Both the position numbers and the translations under genes were made by a program. This document shows positions 1 through 5,790 of a stretch of 6,698 nt of DNA, piece by piece; position 1 is the first letter of the stretch, and each line of letters begins with the position of its first letter. The stretch is from Acd1 sp049973945 (lineage in GTDB: Archaea; Thermoproteota; Thermoprotei_A; Sulfolobales; Sulfolobaceae). Where the stretch lies: NCBI GenBank assembly GCA_049973945.1, contig JBMFJH010000034.1:1-6698 (forward strand), in the 5' to 3' direction. The notes below the pieces were generated by a model, which was not told the origin of the DNA, did no database searches, and was given only the letters and a program-made list of their open reading frames with translations.

Positions 1-2
1 GC

Positions 3-44
3 CCGGTCGAGGCCGCCCTCAATGAAGTCTACCTAACCAGTTGA
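3..44 (+). CDS. 3' end of an unidentified gene (partial)
   Basis: The frame starting at base 3 is open from the window edge and reads PVEAALNEVYLTS before a TGA at 42-44. The codons (GTC, GAG, GCC, CTC, TAC) are those favoured by the confident genes of this window, and the peptide looks like the helical tail of a soluble protein. Only 13 residues are visible, so neither family nor function can be named. The other two forward frames close earlier or read less naturally. It could still be chance reading of non-coding DNA; the upstream sequence would settle this. Confidence 0.4.
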   Translation, partial: PVEAALNEVYLTS

Positions 45-102
45 GATTTTGAATGAGCCTGTTGTTCTGGGGCCTCTAGCCCTACTCAAGAACCCTGTTA
101 AT

Positions 103-114
103 CCTAGGCCTAGG
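103..114. repeat. 12-bp perfect palindrome CCTAGGCCTAGG
   Basis: CCTAGGCCTAGG equals its own reverse complement and is itself built from two CCTAGG hexamers. It lies about 60 bases after the putative stop codon at 42-44. As RNA it would have no loop, so a terminator role is unlikely; a DNA-binding dyad is possible, but no promoter is seen beside it. Confidence 0.5.
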
Positions 115-132
115 GAGGATCGGCCACCGTTC

Positions 133-180
133 AAGCGATTACTATCACGCGAGCACAAACGCTTACTATCTGGCGACGAA
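133..180 (+). repeat. imperfect 24-bp tandem repeat, two units
   Basis: Units 133-156 and 157-180 match at 17 of 24 positions, with the core AA(G/A)CG(A/C)TTACTATC best conserved. In one frame the repeat would encode KRLLSREH followed by KRLLSGDE, so it could be an 8-codon duplication inside a former gene. With two divergent units, chance is not excluded, and it is not a CRISPR array. Confidence 0.35.
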
Positions 181-401
181 CGCAGTTGTCTGCCAGTTAC
201 TGAGGTCAAAAGCGTCGCAGTAGGACGATGGGCTCTGAGACCGCCACGCGAGGTGAAGTAGTGAGCCCGCCAGCTTGTATGCTCCCTCTCGCGATCCAGC
301 TTACAGTTCGCCTCTTTCAGTGTTCAATTTTCTCGCACTCATCGCGTTCGGCGAAGAAAAACGTCGTGACCGAAGTCGTTGGGGAGGGCACGGTTGCGTC
401 G

Positions 402-452
402 GTCTAGTCTAATAGCCCAGAAGTAGAGGGAAAGGGCGTAAGAGGAGAAGCC
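402..452 (-). pseudogene. possible fragment of a membrane-protein paralogue
   Basis: Read on the minus strand, these 17 codons give GFSSYALSLYFWAIRLD. Residues 116-132 of the large membrane protein encoded at 2227-4554 are AFLAYAFSLYPWVLYFD. Eight of 17 residues are identical and most others are conservative; at DNA level a 9-base run (TCCCTCTAC) and a TACGCC are shared in register. Outside this stretch no alignment can be extended with confidence, and the surrounding frame (339-542) lacks the character of a working gene. It is either a remnant of a decayed duplicate or a chance match between hydrophobic segments. Confidence 0.25.
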
Positions 453-758
453 CAAGCCCGTGATAACGCACCTGACTGCAAAGGAACGCGCTTGCCCTGA
501 CCTCTGAATAACGCTTCGACAAGATGAGGTGACACTCGCCAATTTGATACGTCAAATATCTAGGGGTAAGCGGGCCTGTCCGCAAACAACGTGGATCACG
601 GTAGACGTTGGTTGGGGTAAACCATTCAAGCGCTCTACGACTATGAAGCCGTCATTAAACATGAGAGAAGCTCGCGACTCATAAAAAGGCATACCGCTCA
701 CAACTCTTCAATCCTTTCGTCGGAGATGTCGGTTGCTGCAACGCGCTAACTTCGATTA

Positions 759-1505
759 TCACGGCCCTACGTATGATACATCAAACTGGATTACGTCACC
801 GTTGGAGAGACTCAGCTGGACTGTGACTTTTTGGGACGGAAGAAGGTTGAGCGGGTGACTAGCAGGAGGCGTTAAGTAGATAGTTAGAGTAATCTGTGTG
901 TTCGGTTCTATTTGGCCTGAGGGATATATATTGTAAATCGTCAAGGGTACGCCATTTATGCTGACGTTCTTAATCTCTACGGGGGTCGAGCAGAGGTTGG
1001 CTAGGGTTACGAGTAGGATGTATCCGTTCACGCCGTTCGAAAGGTAGCCGCTCAAGAGAAATCCTTTGATCGCAAGGACTGACGATCCCACAGGGCCTGC
1101 GAGGTATACGGCCTCACCTTGAACTACCTGGCCGTTGGAGAGGCTTATCTGGACGTTGACGGTGGTGCCGGGCTGCAGTTTGAGGGTTGGGGCGGTGAAG
1201 CTGATGGTCACGGTTTGGACTTTACCAGGGGACAAGGCAGGGCTAGGTAGGATACTGATTACCCGAACTAGCACGTTATTTACGCTGACGGCCTGAATGA
1301 CCGGTGCGGTCGAGCCTGGGTTGTTGAGAACAACGGTTAGGTTGTATCGACAAGTGGGCGTGCCTGCTATGTACGCAGGGCCCACTTGCGACACTGCTTG
1401 CTGGTTGTCGTTAGCCCCGAAGACGGCTAAAACTAACCCAATTACGATAACGGTAGTGGCTGCCAGAACTATCAACGCGGTCGCGGCACCGCTTAGGGCC
1501 CTCAT
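759..1505 (-). CDS. type IV pilin-like surface protein, two-repeat ectodomain
   Basis: This gene encodes 248 residues. The N-terminus MRALSG followed by an uninterrupted hydrophobic stretch (about 7-30) fits an archaeal class III signal peptide: R2-A3 before L4-S5 matches the PibD prepilin peptidase motif, giving a three-residue leader and a hydrophobic helix for filament assembly or membrane anchoring. The remainder is beta-rich and duplicated: residues 54-134 and 162-245 align, ending in VQISLSNGQVVQ and VQLSLSNGDVIQ. Single cysteines (C52 and C172) precede or open the repeats, and N-glycosylation sequons occur at N55 and N180. It is longer than most archaeal pilins. Known relatives build adhesion pili or fibres; the Ignicoccus Iho670 fibre protein is a comparable idea, but homology is not shown. 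The ATG is the first standard start after an in-frame TGA; there is no clear Shine-Dalgarno. It could instead be a membrane-anchored surface protein. Confidence 0.8.
   Translation of the reverse strand: MRALSGAATALIVLAATTVIVIGLVLAVFGANDNQQAVSQVGPAYIAGTPTCRYNLTVVLNNPGSTAPVIQAVSVNNVLVRVISILPSPALSPGKVQTVTISFTAPTLKLQPGTTVNVQISLSNGQVVQGEAVYLAGPVGSSVLAIKGFLLSGYLSNGVNGYILLVTLANLCSTPVEIKNVSINGVPLTIYNIYPSGQIEPNTQITLTIYLTPPASHPLNLLPSQKVTVQLSLSNGDVIQFDVSYVGP
771..1022 (-). repeat. second beta-domain copy in the pilin-like protein
   Basis: Residues 162-245 of the pilin-like protein. They start YILLVTLANLC, contain VEIKNVSINGV and LTIY, and end VQLSLSNGDVIQFDVSY. They align along their whole length with the first copy, with a one-residue gap after NLC and a three-residue insertion near residue 217. 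Confidence 0.75.
1104..1346 (-). repeat. first beta-domain copy in the pilin-like protein
   Basis: Residues 54-134 of the pilin-like protein. They start YNLTVVLNNPG, contain VIQAVSVNNV and VTISF, and end VQISLSNGQVVQGEAVY. The copies are clearly related in protein but well diverged in DNA, so the duplication is old. A linker of about 27 residues (135-161) separates them. Confidence 0.75.
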
Positions 1506-1525
1506 GCCGATTTCTGCTCTGAATC

Positions 1526-1551
1526 TATAGTGTATGTATCACTAAAATAAG
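1526..1551 (-). promoter_or_regulatory. pilin promoter region with a TAGTG-N7-CACTA dyad
   Basis: On the minus strand an AT-rich TTATTTTA lies at 1551-1544; a start site about 26 nt from its centre would be near 1521 and give a leader of about 16 nt. A second AT-rich box (ACTATAG, 1531-1525) would instead give a leaderless transcript. Between and over these lies the inverted repeat TAGTG (1528-1532) and CACTA (1540-1544), separated by seven bases, well placed for a repressor or activator. Which TATA is used cannot be decided from sequence. Confidence 0.4.
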
Positions 1552-2180
1552 GTTTTGTCCAATAAGATTGATTGCATTCTTACTGCACGCCCTCTACACG
1601 CTGACGTTTTTAGGAGATCCATAAGGTTTGCGACACCTGCCTCACTCGAATGTCGCCGATCTTCGACGCTGAAGACGGAGTCGTCGATTACCACGCCTTC
1701 CTGTGTTCTGGACTGATTGGTCTGGACACCCCTGCGAATACCCTCGAATGTTAAGTGCCTCAGTTGGGTAGACGTCGTTCATCCATCTGACGGTTTTCAC
1801 GTTACTTTGATCCGTTTAGAACGGTCGAGCTCCTAACATGTCTCGGGGAAGACCATTTGTCCTCTCTCATCGCTGTGGAAATGCGTTTTGATGCTACGTC
1901 TTAAGGCCAAGCCCCACATCTAGTGCGTTGGAATCTGCCTTCGAGCGAAACGGCGCTGGAAAAGCAGAGGACTCTGGCTTGATCCGCGGACATTTCTAGA
2001 ACCAAGACGAAATAAAAGTGAACGACATTTTCTGCCCACACGCTACTCAACACGTGCGTCGTCCCCCACCCCCTCCGTTCTGCCTTGGGAGCTTCCATAC
2101 TCGTATTGCCGGTTGAGGCGGTTCAAATTGACCCCCAGAAGGCCGTGGGTGGTCTGCGGCTTTCCAGGCGAAGCTGTCTC
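1552..2180. other. second gene-poor block
   Basis: No gene can be supported here. The longest credible frames are short minus-strand ones: 1642-1800 (GTG start, 52 residues, includes VRWMNDVYPTEALNI) and 1542-1694 (GTG start, 50 residues). They overlap each other in different frames and have no recognised family. A 65-codon minus frame (1901-2098) also looks non-genic. A T-arm-like GGTTCAAATT at 2117-2126 has no pairing stem. The word TGTGGAAAT occurs at 1874-1882 and again at 2183-2191. About 700 bases without a gene, twice in one window, is unusual for a compact archaeal genome and suggests decayed sequence or an unrecognised RNA or regulatory locus. Confidence 0.55.
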
Positions 2181-2183
2181 GGT

Positions 2184-2225
2184 GTGGAAATAAAGGATTT
2201 ATTCATAAAACATCCGAATTTCCAC
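2184..2225. promoter_or_regulatory. 42-bp nested dyad over the membrane-protein promoter
   Basis: GTGGAAAT (2184-2191) is the exact inverse of ATTTCCAC (2218-2225). Inside lie GGAT (2195-2198) with ATCC (2212-2215), and TTTAT-TC-ATAAA (2198-2209). All three pairs share a centre near 2204, so the whole element is one imperfect palindrome. The central TTTATTCATA is the only good TATA candidate, centred about 23-25 nt before the GTG at 2227, which implies a leaderless transcript. A protein bound to this dyad would occlude the TATA box and start site, as expected for a repressor or autoregulator. The GTGGAAATAAAGG half also resembles archaeal origin-recognition (ORB) cores, an alternative held at low confidence. 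Confidence 0.55.
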
Positions 2226-2226
2226 C

Positions 2227-4554
2227 GTGAACTTCTGGAGAGCCCTAGCGATGGGCGTCTTGGTCGCCCTGGCCTCCACCTTCACTGCTCTGTGGAAGGT
2301 AATTCTAGCTCCACCCGATTTCGAGCCCTTCTACAGGGATATAATGGTTCAGTACTCCCCGATACCTCAGCCATACTTCGGATCGGGAGTCCCTCAGCCC
2401 GCCTTTATAGTCTCTAACACGTTCTTCCTGCCCTTCCTCGTCACTTCAGCCCTACCCCCTACGATTGGAATGCGGTTCTACTTCAGCGTCTCGATTTTCA
2501 TAGGCGCCTTAGCGCTTTACCTGGCCTCGCTCTACTTCACGAGGGGCTCGAGGCACTCAGTCGCGGTCTCGGCTTTTCTCGCGTACGCCTTCTCCCTCTA
2601 CCCGTGGGTCCTGTACTTCGACTACTGGCCCAATTACTACGTCGTTCCCACAACTCTGCCTTTGGCCTTCGCGTTGGCTGACTTAGCGTCCAGGCACTTA
2701 AAGGGGGTCAAAGCGGGCGCGGCTCTAGCCCTATCAGCCTCGCTGAGCGTCAGCGACCCTAGGTCATTTATCGTGGTCCCTGTGTTGATCGCGTTGTACC
2801 ACCTTTACGTGACGAGGGGCAAGGCGGTGAAGGAGCTGGCCTTCGGCTTCCTCTTTTTCGTCCTCCTAAACCTCAAAACGGTCATCTCCGTAGTAATTAC
2901 TAAGGAGCTCACCCTGGGGTTAGCCCAGTCCGTCGCCAACGTCCAGACGTTCTTACTCACGGAGAACAGGCCGTTCTGGGACGTAATTAGGCTCAACGAC
3001 GTTTACAAGCCCGAGATATTCGTCGCCTACCGCAACCTCAAATTAGAGCTCCAGTACACGCCGTTTTACACTTTAGAGCTGTTGTTGCCCGCGTTGGTCT
3101 TCGTCTTAGGCGGCTTCCTCCTTCACCGGGCTAAATGGAGTCCCCTCAAGTTCTTCTACTTCGGGTCGCTGATAGCCGCTCTTCTTCTTTCGAGCGAGGT
3201 CTTCGTGGGAGTACCCGTGAGAGTCCCCTTGTTCAACGAGCTCCAGAACAACGTGGGCAACATACCCTTCCTGAACTCGTGGTACTGGCTCTTCCTCCCC
3301 ACCTACATGGTCGAGTACTTGGACGCCTTGTTCTACGTGGCTCTCGCAATAGTAGTGGCTAAAGCACTGGACAACAAGTACTTAATGCCCCCAGTAGTAC
3401 TCGCGTTAGTACTCGCGTTCGTTCCGTCGGTGGCCGTAACAGCCCAGAGCGGGTCCCTCTTCGGCAACCTGGGACCTTACTACATCTCGAGCCACGTAGC
3501 TCAGGCCTTCGAGATTATAGGCAATAAACCTTACGTAGTAGTCGGCCCGCCTTACTTCGAGGTCGACGGGAAATTGGTTCAGGGTAATACCCTCTTGGCA
3601 GGAAACATCGCTGGGTATGACTATAATTGGAGCGAGTTGAACGGCAAGGCCTTTGCTCTCCTCGGAATCCCTTTCTATTTAGTAGTGAATACGAACGTCA
3701 GTAACCTGAACGGCTTCGAAAAGGTGTACGGCTACGAGGGCCTTACCCTCTATAAATCCGTATACTACAACGACTCATGGGTCGCGAAGGGCGTCTATCT
3801 TGTCTACAACTACCCTTACGCTTTAGACGAAGTTCCTGACGGCTACTTCGCCGTCCCGTGGTTCTTCCCCATAAAGAACTTCTCGGGAATAGTGGGCAAC
3901 TCCACGCCAGCCCAGGGGGAGCTCCTGATGCTGGCGAACCAGTACAGCGTAGACCCGCTCAGCCTCTCCGAGTCGTTTTCCCCTTATGCCAAATACTACT
4001 TAATGGAAGTCAGTTATCTCAACACATATGGAACGCAACTTTACGAGCTCAGAGATGGGTTCACCCTGAAGCTGAACGACTCCTATTTCTTCATAGCTTA
4101 CCTGAACTCGCCGAAGAACCCGATCCTGGCCACGGAAATGATGTTCGTATATGGCAACGAAACGAAAACGGTCACAGTTTACATAGGCTATCAAACTCCT
4201 CCCTTCATCAACTACACCCTGATCGGCCCCGTTAACGGCAACTTGACTGTCATAGTCAACGACACCTACCCTGTCCCCGTACTCATGGTGAGCGTAATCC
4301 CTGCCAGCGCGAAGCCAGCCCCCCACGACTTCACCGTGTTCCTGTACTCCAAAGACTTAGGCACGTACTCTGGCAAAGACGTCTACTACTTCAGCAACTG
4401 GTACTTCTCGTACAGACCGCTAAGCCCGGTGAGCTACAACGTAACCGCTGTGACACTAACCAGCTTCGTCGGATTGGCAACCACCACGGTAGTTTTGAGA
4501 AGGGAGCTCAAGGAGTTCGCTAGAGTCGTGGTACAACGAGAGTACAACTTTTAA
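2227..4554 (+). CDS. polytopic membrane protein, YfhO/GT-C-like, with large exterior domain
   Basis: This gene encodes 775 residues. Residues 1-405 hold about eleven hydrophobic segments (for example 6-27, 82-104, 113-132, 180-195, 203-224, 283-299, 308-326, 362-380, 388-405). A large polar domain (about 406-740) follows, then a last membrane helix (741-757) and a short basic tail. This is the layout of YfhO-like and GT-C membrane glycosyltransferases. The stretch LNGKAFALLGIPFYLVV (471-487), with FEKVYGYEGLTLYK after it, resembles the YfhO pattern of a short strand before a 'Y' or 'L' motif. D31-x-E33 in the first loop is a candidate GT-C acidic motif. All eleven N-x-S/T sequons (N467, N490, N515, N551, N558, N617, N644, N662, N672, N678, N738) lie in the polar domain and none in the membrane half, which places that domain outside. 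A role in transferring lipid-linked sugar at the cell surface is inference. GTG is the first start after an in-frame TAA at 2206-2208; no Shine-Dalgarno is visible. Confidence 0.7.
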   Translation: MNFWRALAMGVLVALASTFTALWKVILAPPDFEPFYRDIMVQYSPIPQPYFGSGVPQPAFIVSNTFFLPFLVTSALPPTIGMRFYFSVSIFIGALALYLASLYFTRGSRHSVAVSAFLAYAFSLYPWVLYFDYWPNYYVVPTTLPLAFALADLASRHLKGVKAGAALALSASLSVSDPRSFIVVPVLIALYHLYVTRGKAVKELAFGFLFFVLLNLKTVISVVITKELTLGLAQSVANVQTFLLTENRPFWDVIRLNDVYKPEIFVAYRNLKLELQYTPFYTLELLLPALVFVLGGFLLHRAKWSPLKFFYFGSLIAALLLSSEVFVGVPVRVPLFNELQNNVGNIPFLNSWYWLFLPTYMVEYLDALFYVALAIVVAKALDNKYLMPPVVLALVLAFVPSVAVTAQSGSLFGNLGPYYISSHVAQAFEIIGNKPYVVVGPPYFEVDGKLVQGNTLLAGNIAGYDYNWSELNGKAFALLGIPFYLVVNTNVSNLNGFEKVYGYEGLTLYKSVYYNDSWVAKGVYLVYNYPYALDEVPDGYFAVPWFFPIKNFSGIVGNSTPAQGELLMLANQYSVDPLSLSESFSPYAKYYLMEVSYLNTYGTQLYELRDGFTLKLNDSYFFIAYLNSPKNPILATEMMFVYGNETKTVTVYIGYQTPPFINYTLIGPVNGNLTVIVNDTYPVPVLMVSVIPASAKPAPHDFTVFLYSKDLGTYSGKDVYYFSNWYFSYRPLSPVSYNVTAVTLTSFVGLATTTVVLRRELKEFARVVVQREYNF
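4549..4554 (+). promoter_or_regulatory. TATA box of tRNA-Gly inside the upstream stop codon
   Basis: TTTTAA is formed by the last sense codon TTT and the TAA stop of the membrane-protein gene. Its centre (4551.5) is 26.5 nt from the first base of the mature tRNA, the usual archaeal TATA-to-start distance. Transcription would therefore begin at or next to the mature 5' G, leaving little or no leader. Confidence 0.55.
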
Positions 4555-4577
4555 CCTTGAGAACCGAAAGTAGTCCT

Positions 4578-4653
<76 letters not shown>

Positions 4654-4667
4654 CTCTCTTCTCGTAT

Positions 4668-4680
4668 TGTGAGTCTCACA
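4668..4680. repeat. 13-bp palindrome TGTGAGTCTCACA between convergent genes
   Basis: TGTGAG and CTCACA flank a single T. The palindrome covers the stop codon (4676-4678) of the glycosyltransferase and lies 15 bases past the tRNA. With a one-base loop it is a poor hairpin; it may be a protein site or coincidence. Confidence 0.35.
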
Positions 4681-5731
4681 GGTACTCTTCGACCTCTTCG
4701 AAAAGTCTCTCCCTGAAAGCTTCTGGTCTTAGGCCCTCCACCCTCCTCCTCATTTCCCTCCTCAACTCGACGCTGGATCCTAATGCCTGCTTAACTTTCT
4801 CAACTGCCTCGTCTATGGTCTGGTAGCCGAACTCTGGGGCCAGCTCATATCCGCCGCTCTCGACGGGCACTACAGGAATGAGTCCGGCCACCATCGATTC
4901 GGCTATTGGTGTGCCGAAGTGCTCCCCTTCGGTGGGGTGGAAGTAGACCGAGGCCTTTGATAGGACAGCAGCTATCTCTTGGGCTGAGGCATTAGGCATA
5001 AAGACCACGTTGAGATCCTTCGCTTTACTCCTTAATTCCTCGTAGTACTTACGGTCGCTTAGGGATCCTATTAAATAAAGCTTAAGGCCTGTTCTCTTCG
5101 CTACTTCAACCGACCTTTCCAGCGTCTTTCCCCTCTCGAACCTCCCAATTGTCACGATTGACTTCTCCCTTTCACCCTCGTGGTAGGACTTCGAATATAG
5201 GTCGTAATTGTATATTGGCGGGTAGATCACCTTGGGCTCTACGTCGATTAGCCTCTTCAAAGCTTTGACCGAATAGTGAGAGTTCAGCACGATCTTCGCC
5301 TTCCTGAGCTCGTCCAAGTCGCGTAAGACGAGGCGCTTGTAAGGGTAGTAATATGCCTTCCATAGGAGGGACTTATCGTACTTCGAAGGGGTGAGGAAGG
5401 CGAAGACGCCGCCGTAAATCACCTGGGGGGCGATCTCTGACAGCTTGTCGGGGTACCCAGCGAAATTGAGGAAGACCTTGGGCCTCAAAGACCTGGCCTT
5501 CAACACGGTCAATACCCTCCTGTATTTATCGAACTTCTCCAACCTGAGGGGGAGGACCCACACAGACTTCCCCGTCAGCCCTGGATCCGCAGGTTTGGAG
5601 AAAGTGACTATTACGTGGTCGATGCCCCGCTCCTCCAGCATGAGTAGCCCCTGCCTGGCTACGCTCGCTTCCCCCGAAATTGTTCCCGACCCCAAACCGT
5701 GCGCTATCAAGACTACTCTCGGCTGATTCAT
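4676..5731 (-). CDS. GT4-family glycosyltransferase, ALG11-like
   Basis: This gene encodes 351 residues, the usual size for a GT-B, family 4 glycosyltransferase. The N-terminal Rossmann domain (about 1-165) opens with VVLIAHGLGSG and contains NSHYSVKALKRL (150-161) and VIYPPI. The C-terminal nucleotide-sugar domain (about 190-351) starts IVTIGRFERGKTLE, with R197 and K202 in the positions that contact the donor phosphates. It then carries the E-x7-E motif, E270 to E278 (EGEHFGTPIAESM), followed by AGLIPVVPVESGG, which closely resembles the HFG...E...AGLIP..SGG block of the ALG11 mannosyltransferases. No membrane segment is seen; a peripheral cytoplasmic enzyme building a lipid-linked or surface glycan is expected. 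Donor and acceptor cannot be read from sequence. It is convergent with the membrane-protein gene and divergent from lysO. ATG is the only standard start with a promoter box at the right distance. Confidence 0.9.
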   Translation of the reverse strand: MNQPRVVLIAHGLGSGTISGEASVARQGLLMLEERGIDHVIVTFSKPADPGLTGKSVWVLPLRLEKFDKYRRVLTVLKARSLRPKVFLNFAGYPDKLSEIAPQVIYGGVFAFLTPSKYDKSLLWKAYYYPYKRLVLRDLDELRKAKIVLNSHYSVKALKRLIDVEPKVIYPPIYNYDLYSKSYHEGEREKSIVTIGRFERGKTLERSVEVAKRTGLKLYLIGSLSDRKYYEELRSKAKDLNVVFMPNASAQEIAAVLSKASVYFHPTEGEHFGTPIAESMVAGLIPVVPVESGGYELAPEFGYQTIDEAVEKVKQALGSSVELRREMRRRVEGLRPEAFRERLFEEVEEYL

Positions 5732-5757
5732 TCCTGGGCGAAATGGCTGACTTACGC

Positions 5758-5765
5758 TTTTAATT
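5758..5765. promoter_or_regulatory. shared AT-rich box between divergent genes
   Basis: TTTTAATT is the only AT-rich run in the 59-bp gap. Its centre (5761.5) is about 30 nt from both the ATG of the glycosyltransferase (5731, minus) and the TTG of lysO (5791, plus). Read forward, CTTTTAAT is a good crenarchaeal TATA box; read backward, AATTAAAA is weaker. Either one box serves both directions, or the minus-strand gene uses a box not recognised here. The spacing predicts almost leaderless transcripts on both sides. Confidence 0.5.
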
Positions 5766-5790
5766 CTGGCGAGGCGACAAACCTGAGGGT

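Larger units (their letters stand above)
45..758. other. gene-poor block of about 700 bases
   Basis: No frame in this block has the length, codon use or protein character of the confident genes, and stops are scattered through all six frames. Short frames of 45-70 codons exist on both strands but show no recognisable family. What can be seen is a 12-bp palindrome (103-114), an imperfect 24-bp tandem repeat (133-180), a small ATTTGA-TACG-TCAAAT hairpin (542-557), a possible gene fragment on the minus strand (402-452) and a TTTTT tract on the minus strand (683-687) about 70 nt beyond the pilin stop codon. No tRNA, rRNA or CRISPR repeat was found. It may be decayed coding sequence or carry an unrecognised RNA. 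Confidence 0.6.

Noticed and set aside
49..261. 70-codon forward frame starting TTG just after the left partial gene
   Set aside because: Arginine/proline-rich reading with codon use unlike the confident genes, no promoter or ribosome site, and no recognisable family; it runs through the tandem repeat. Kept only as part of the gene-poor block.
553..697. 47-codon minus-strand frame including GMPFYESRASLMF
   Set aside because: No start with a promoter, no family, and length within chance expectation.
1297..1530. Forward frame antisense to the pilin N-terminal half
   Set aside because: It mirrors the codon pattern of the pilin gene on the other strand and has no promoter or protein character of its own.
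1561..1620. Minus-strand KNVSV reading similar to KNVSI of the second pilin domain
   Set aside because: The shared DNA is only about 12 bases and the frame closes at once; too short to call a pilin remnant.
1901..2098. 65-codon minus-strand frame
   Set aside because: No family, poor codon pattern, and no promoter; open frames of this length are expected by chance at this base composition.
2117..2126. GGTTCAAATT resembling a tRNA T-arm
   Set aside because: The flanking bases do not form a T stem, and no acceptor or anticodon stem lies upstream.
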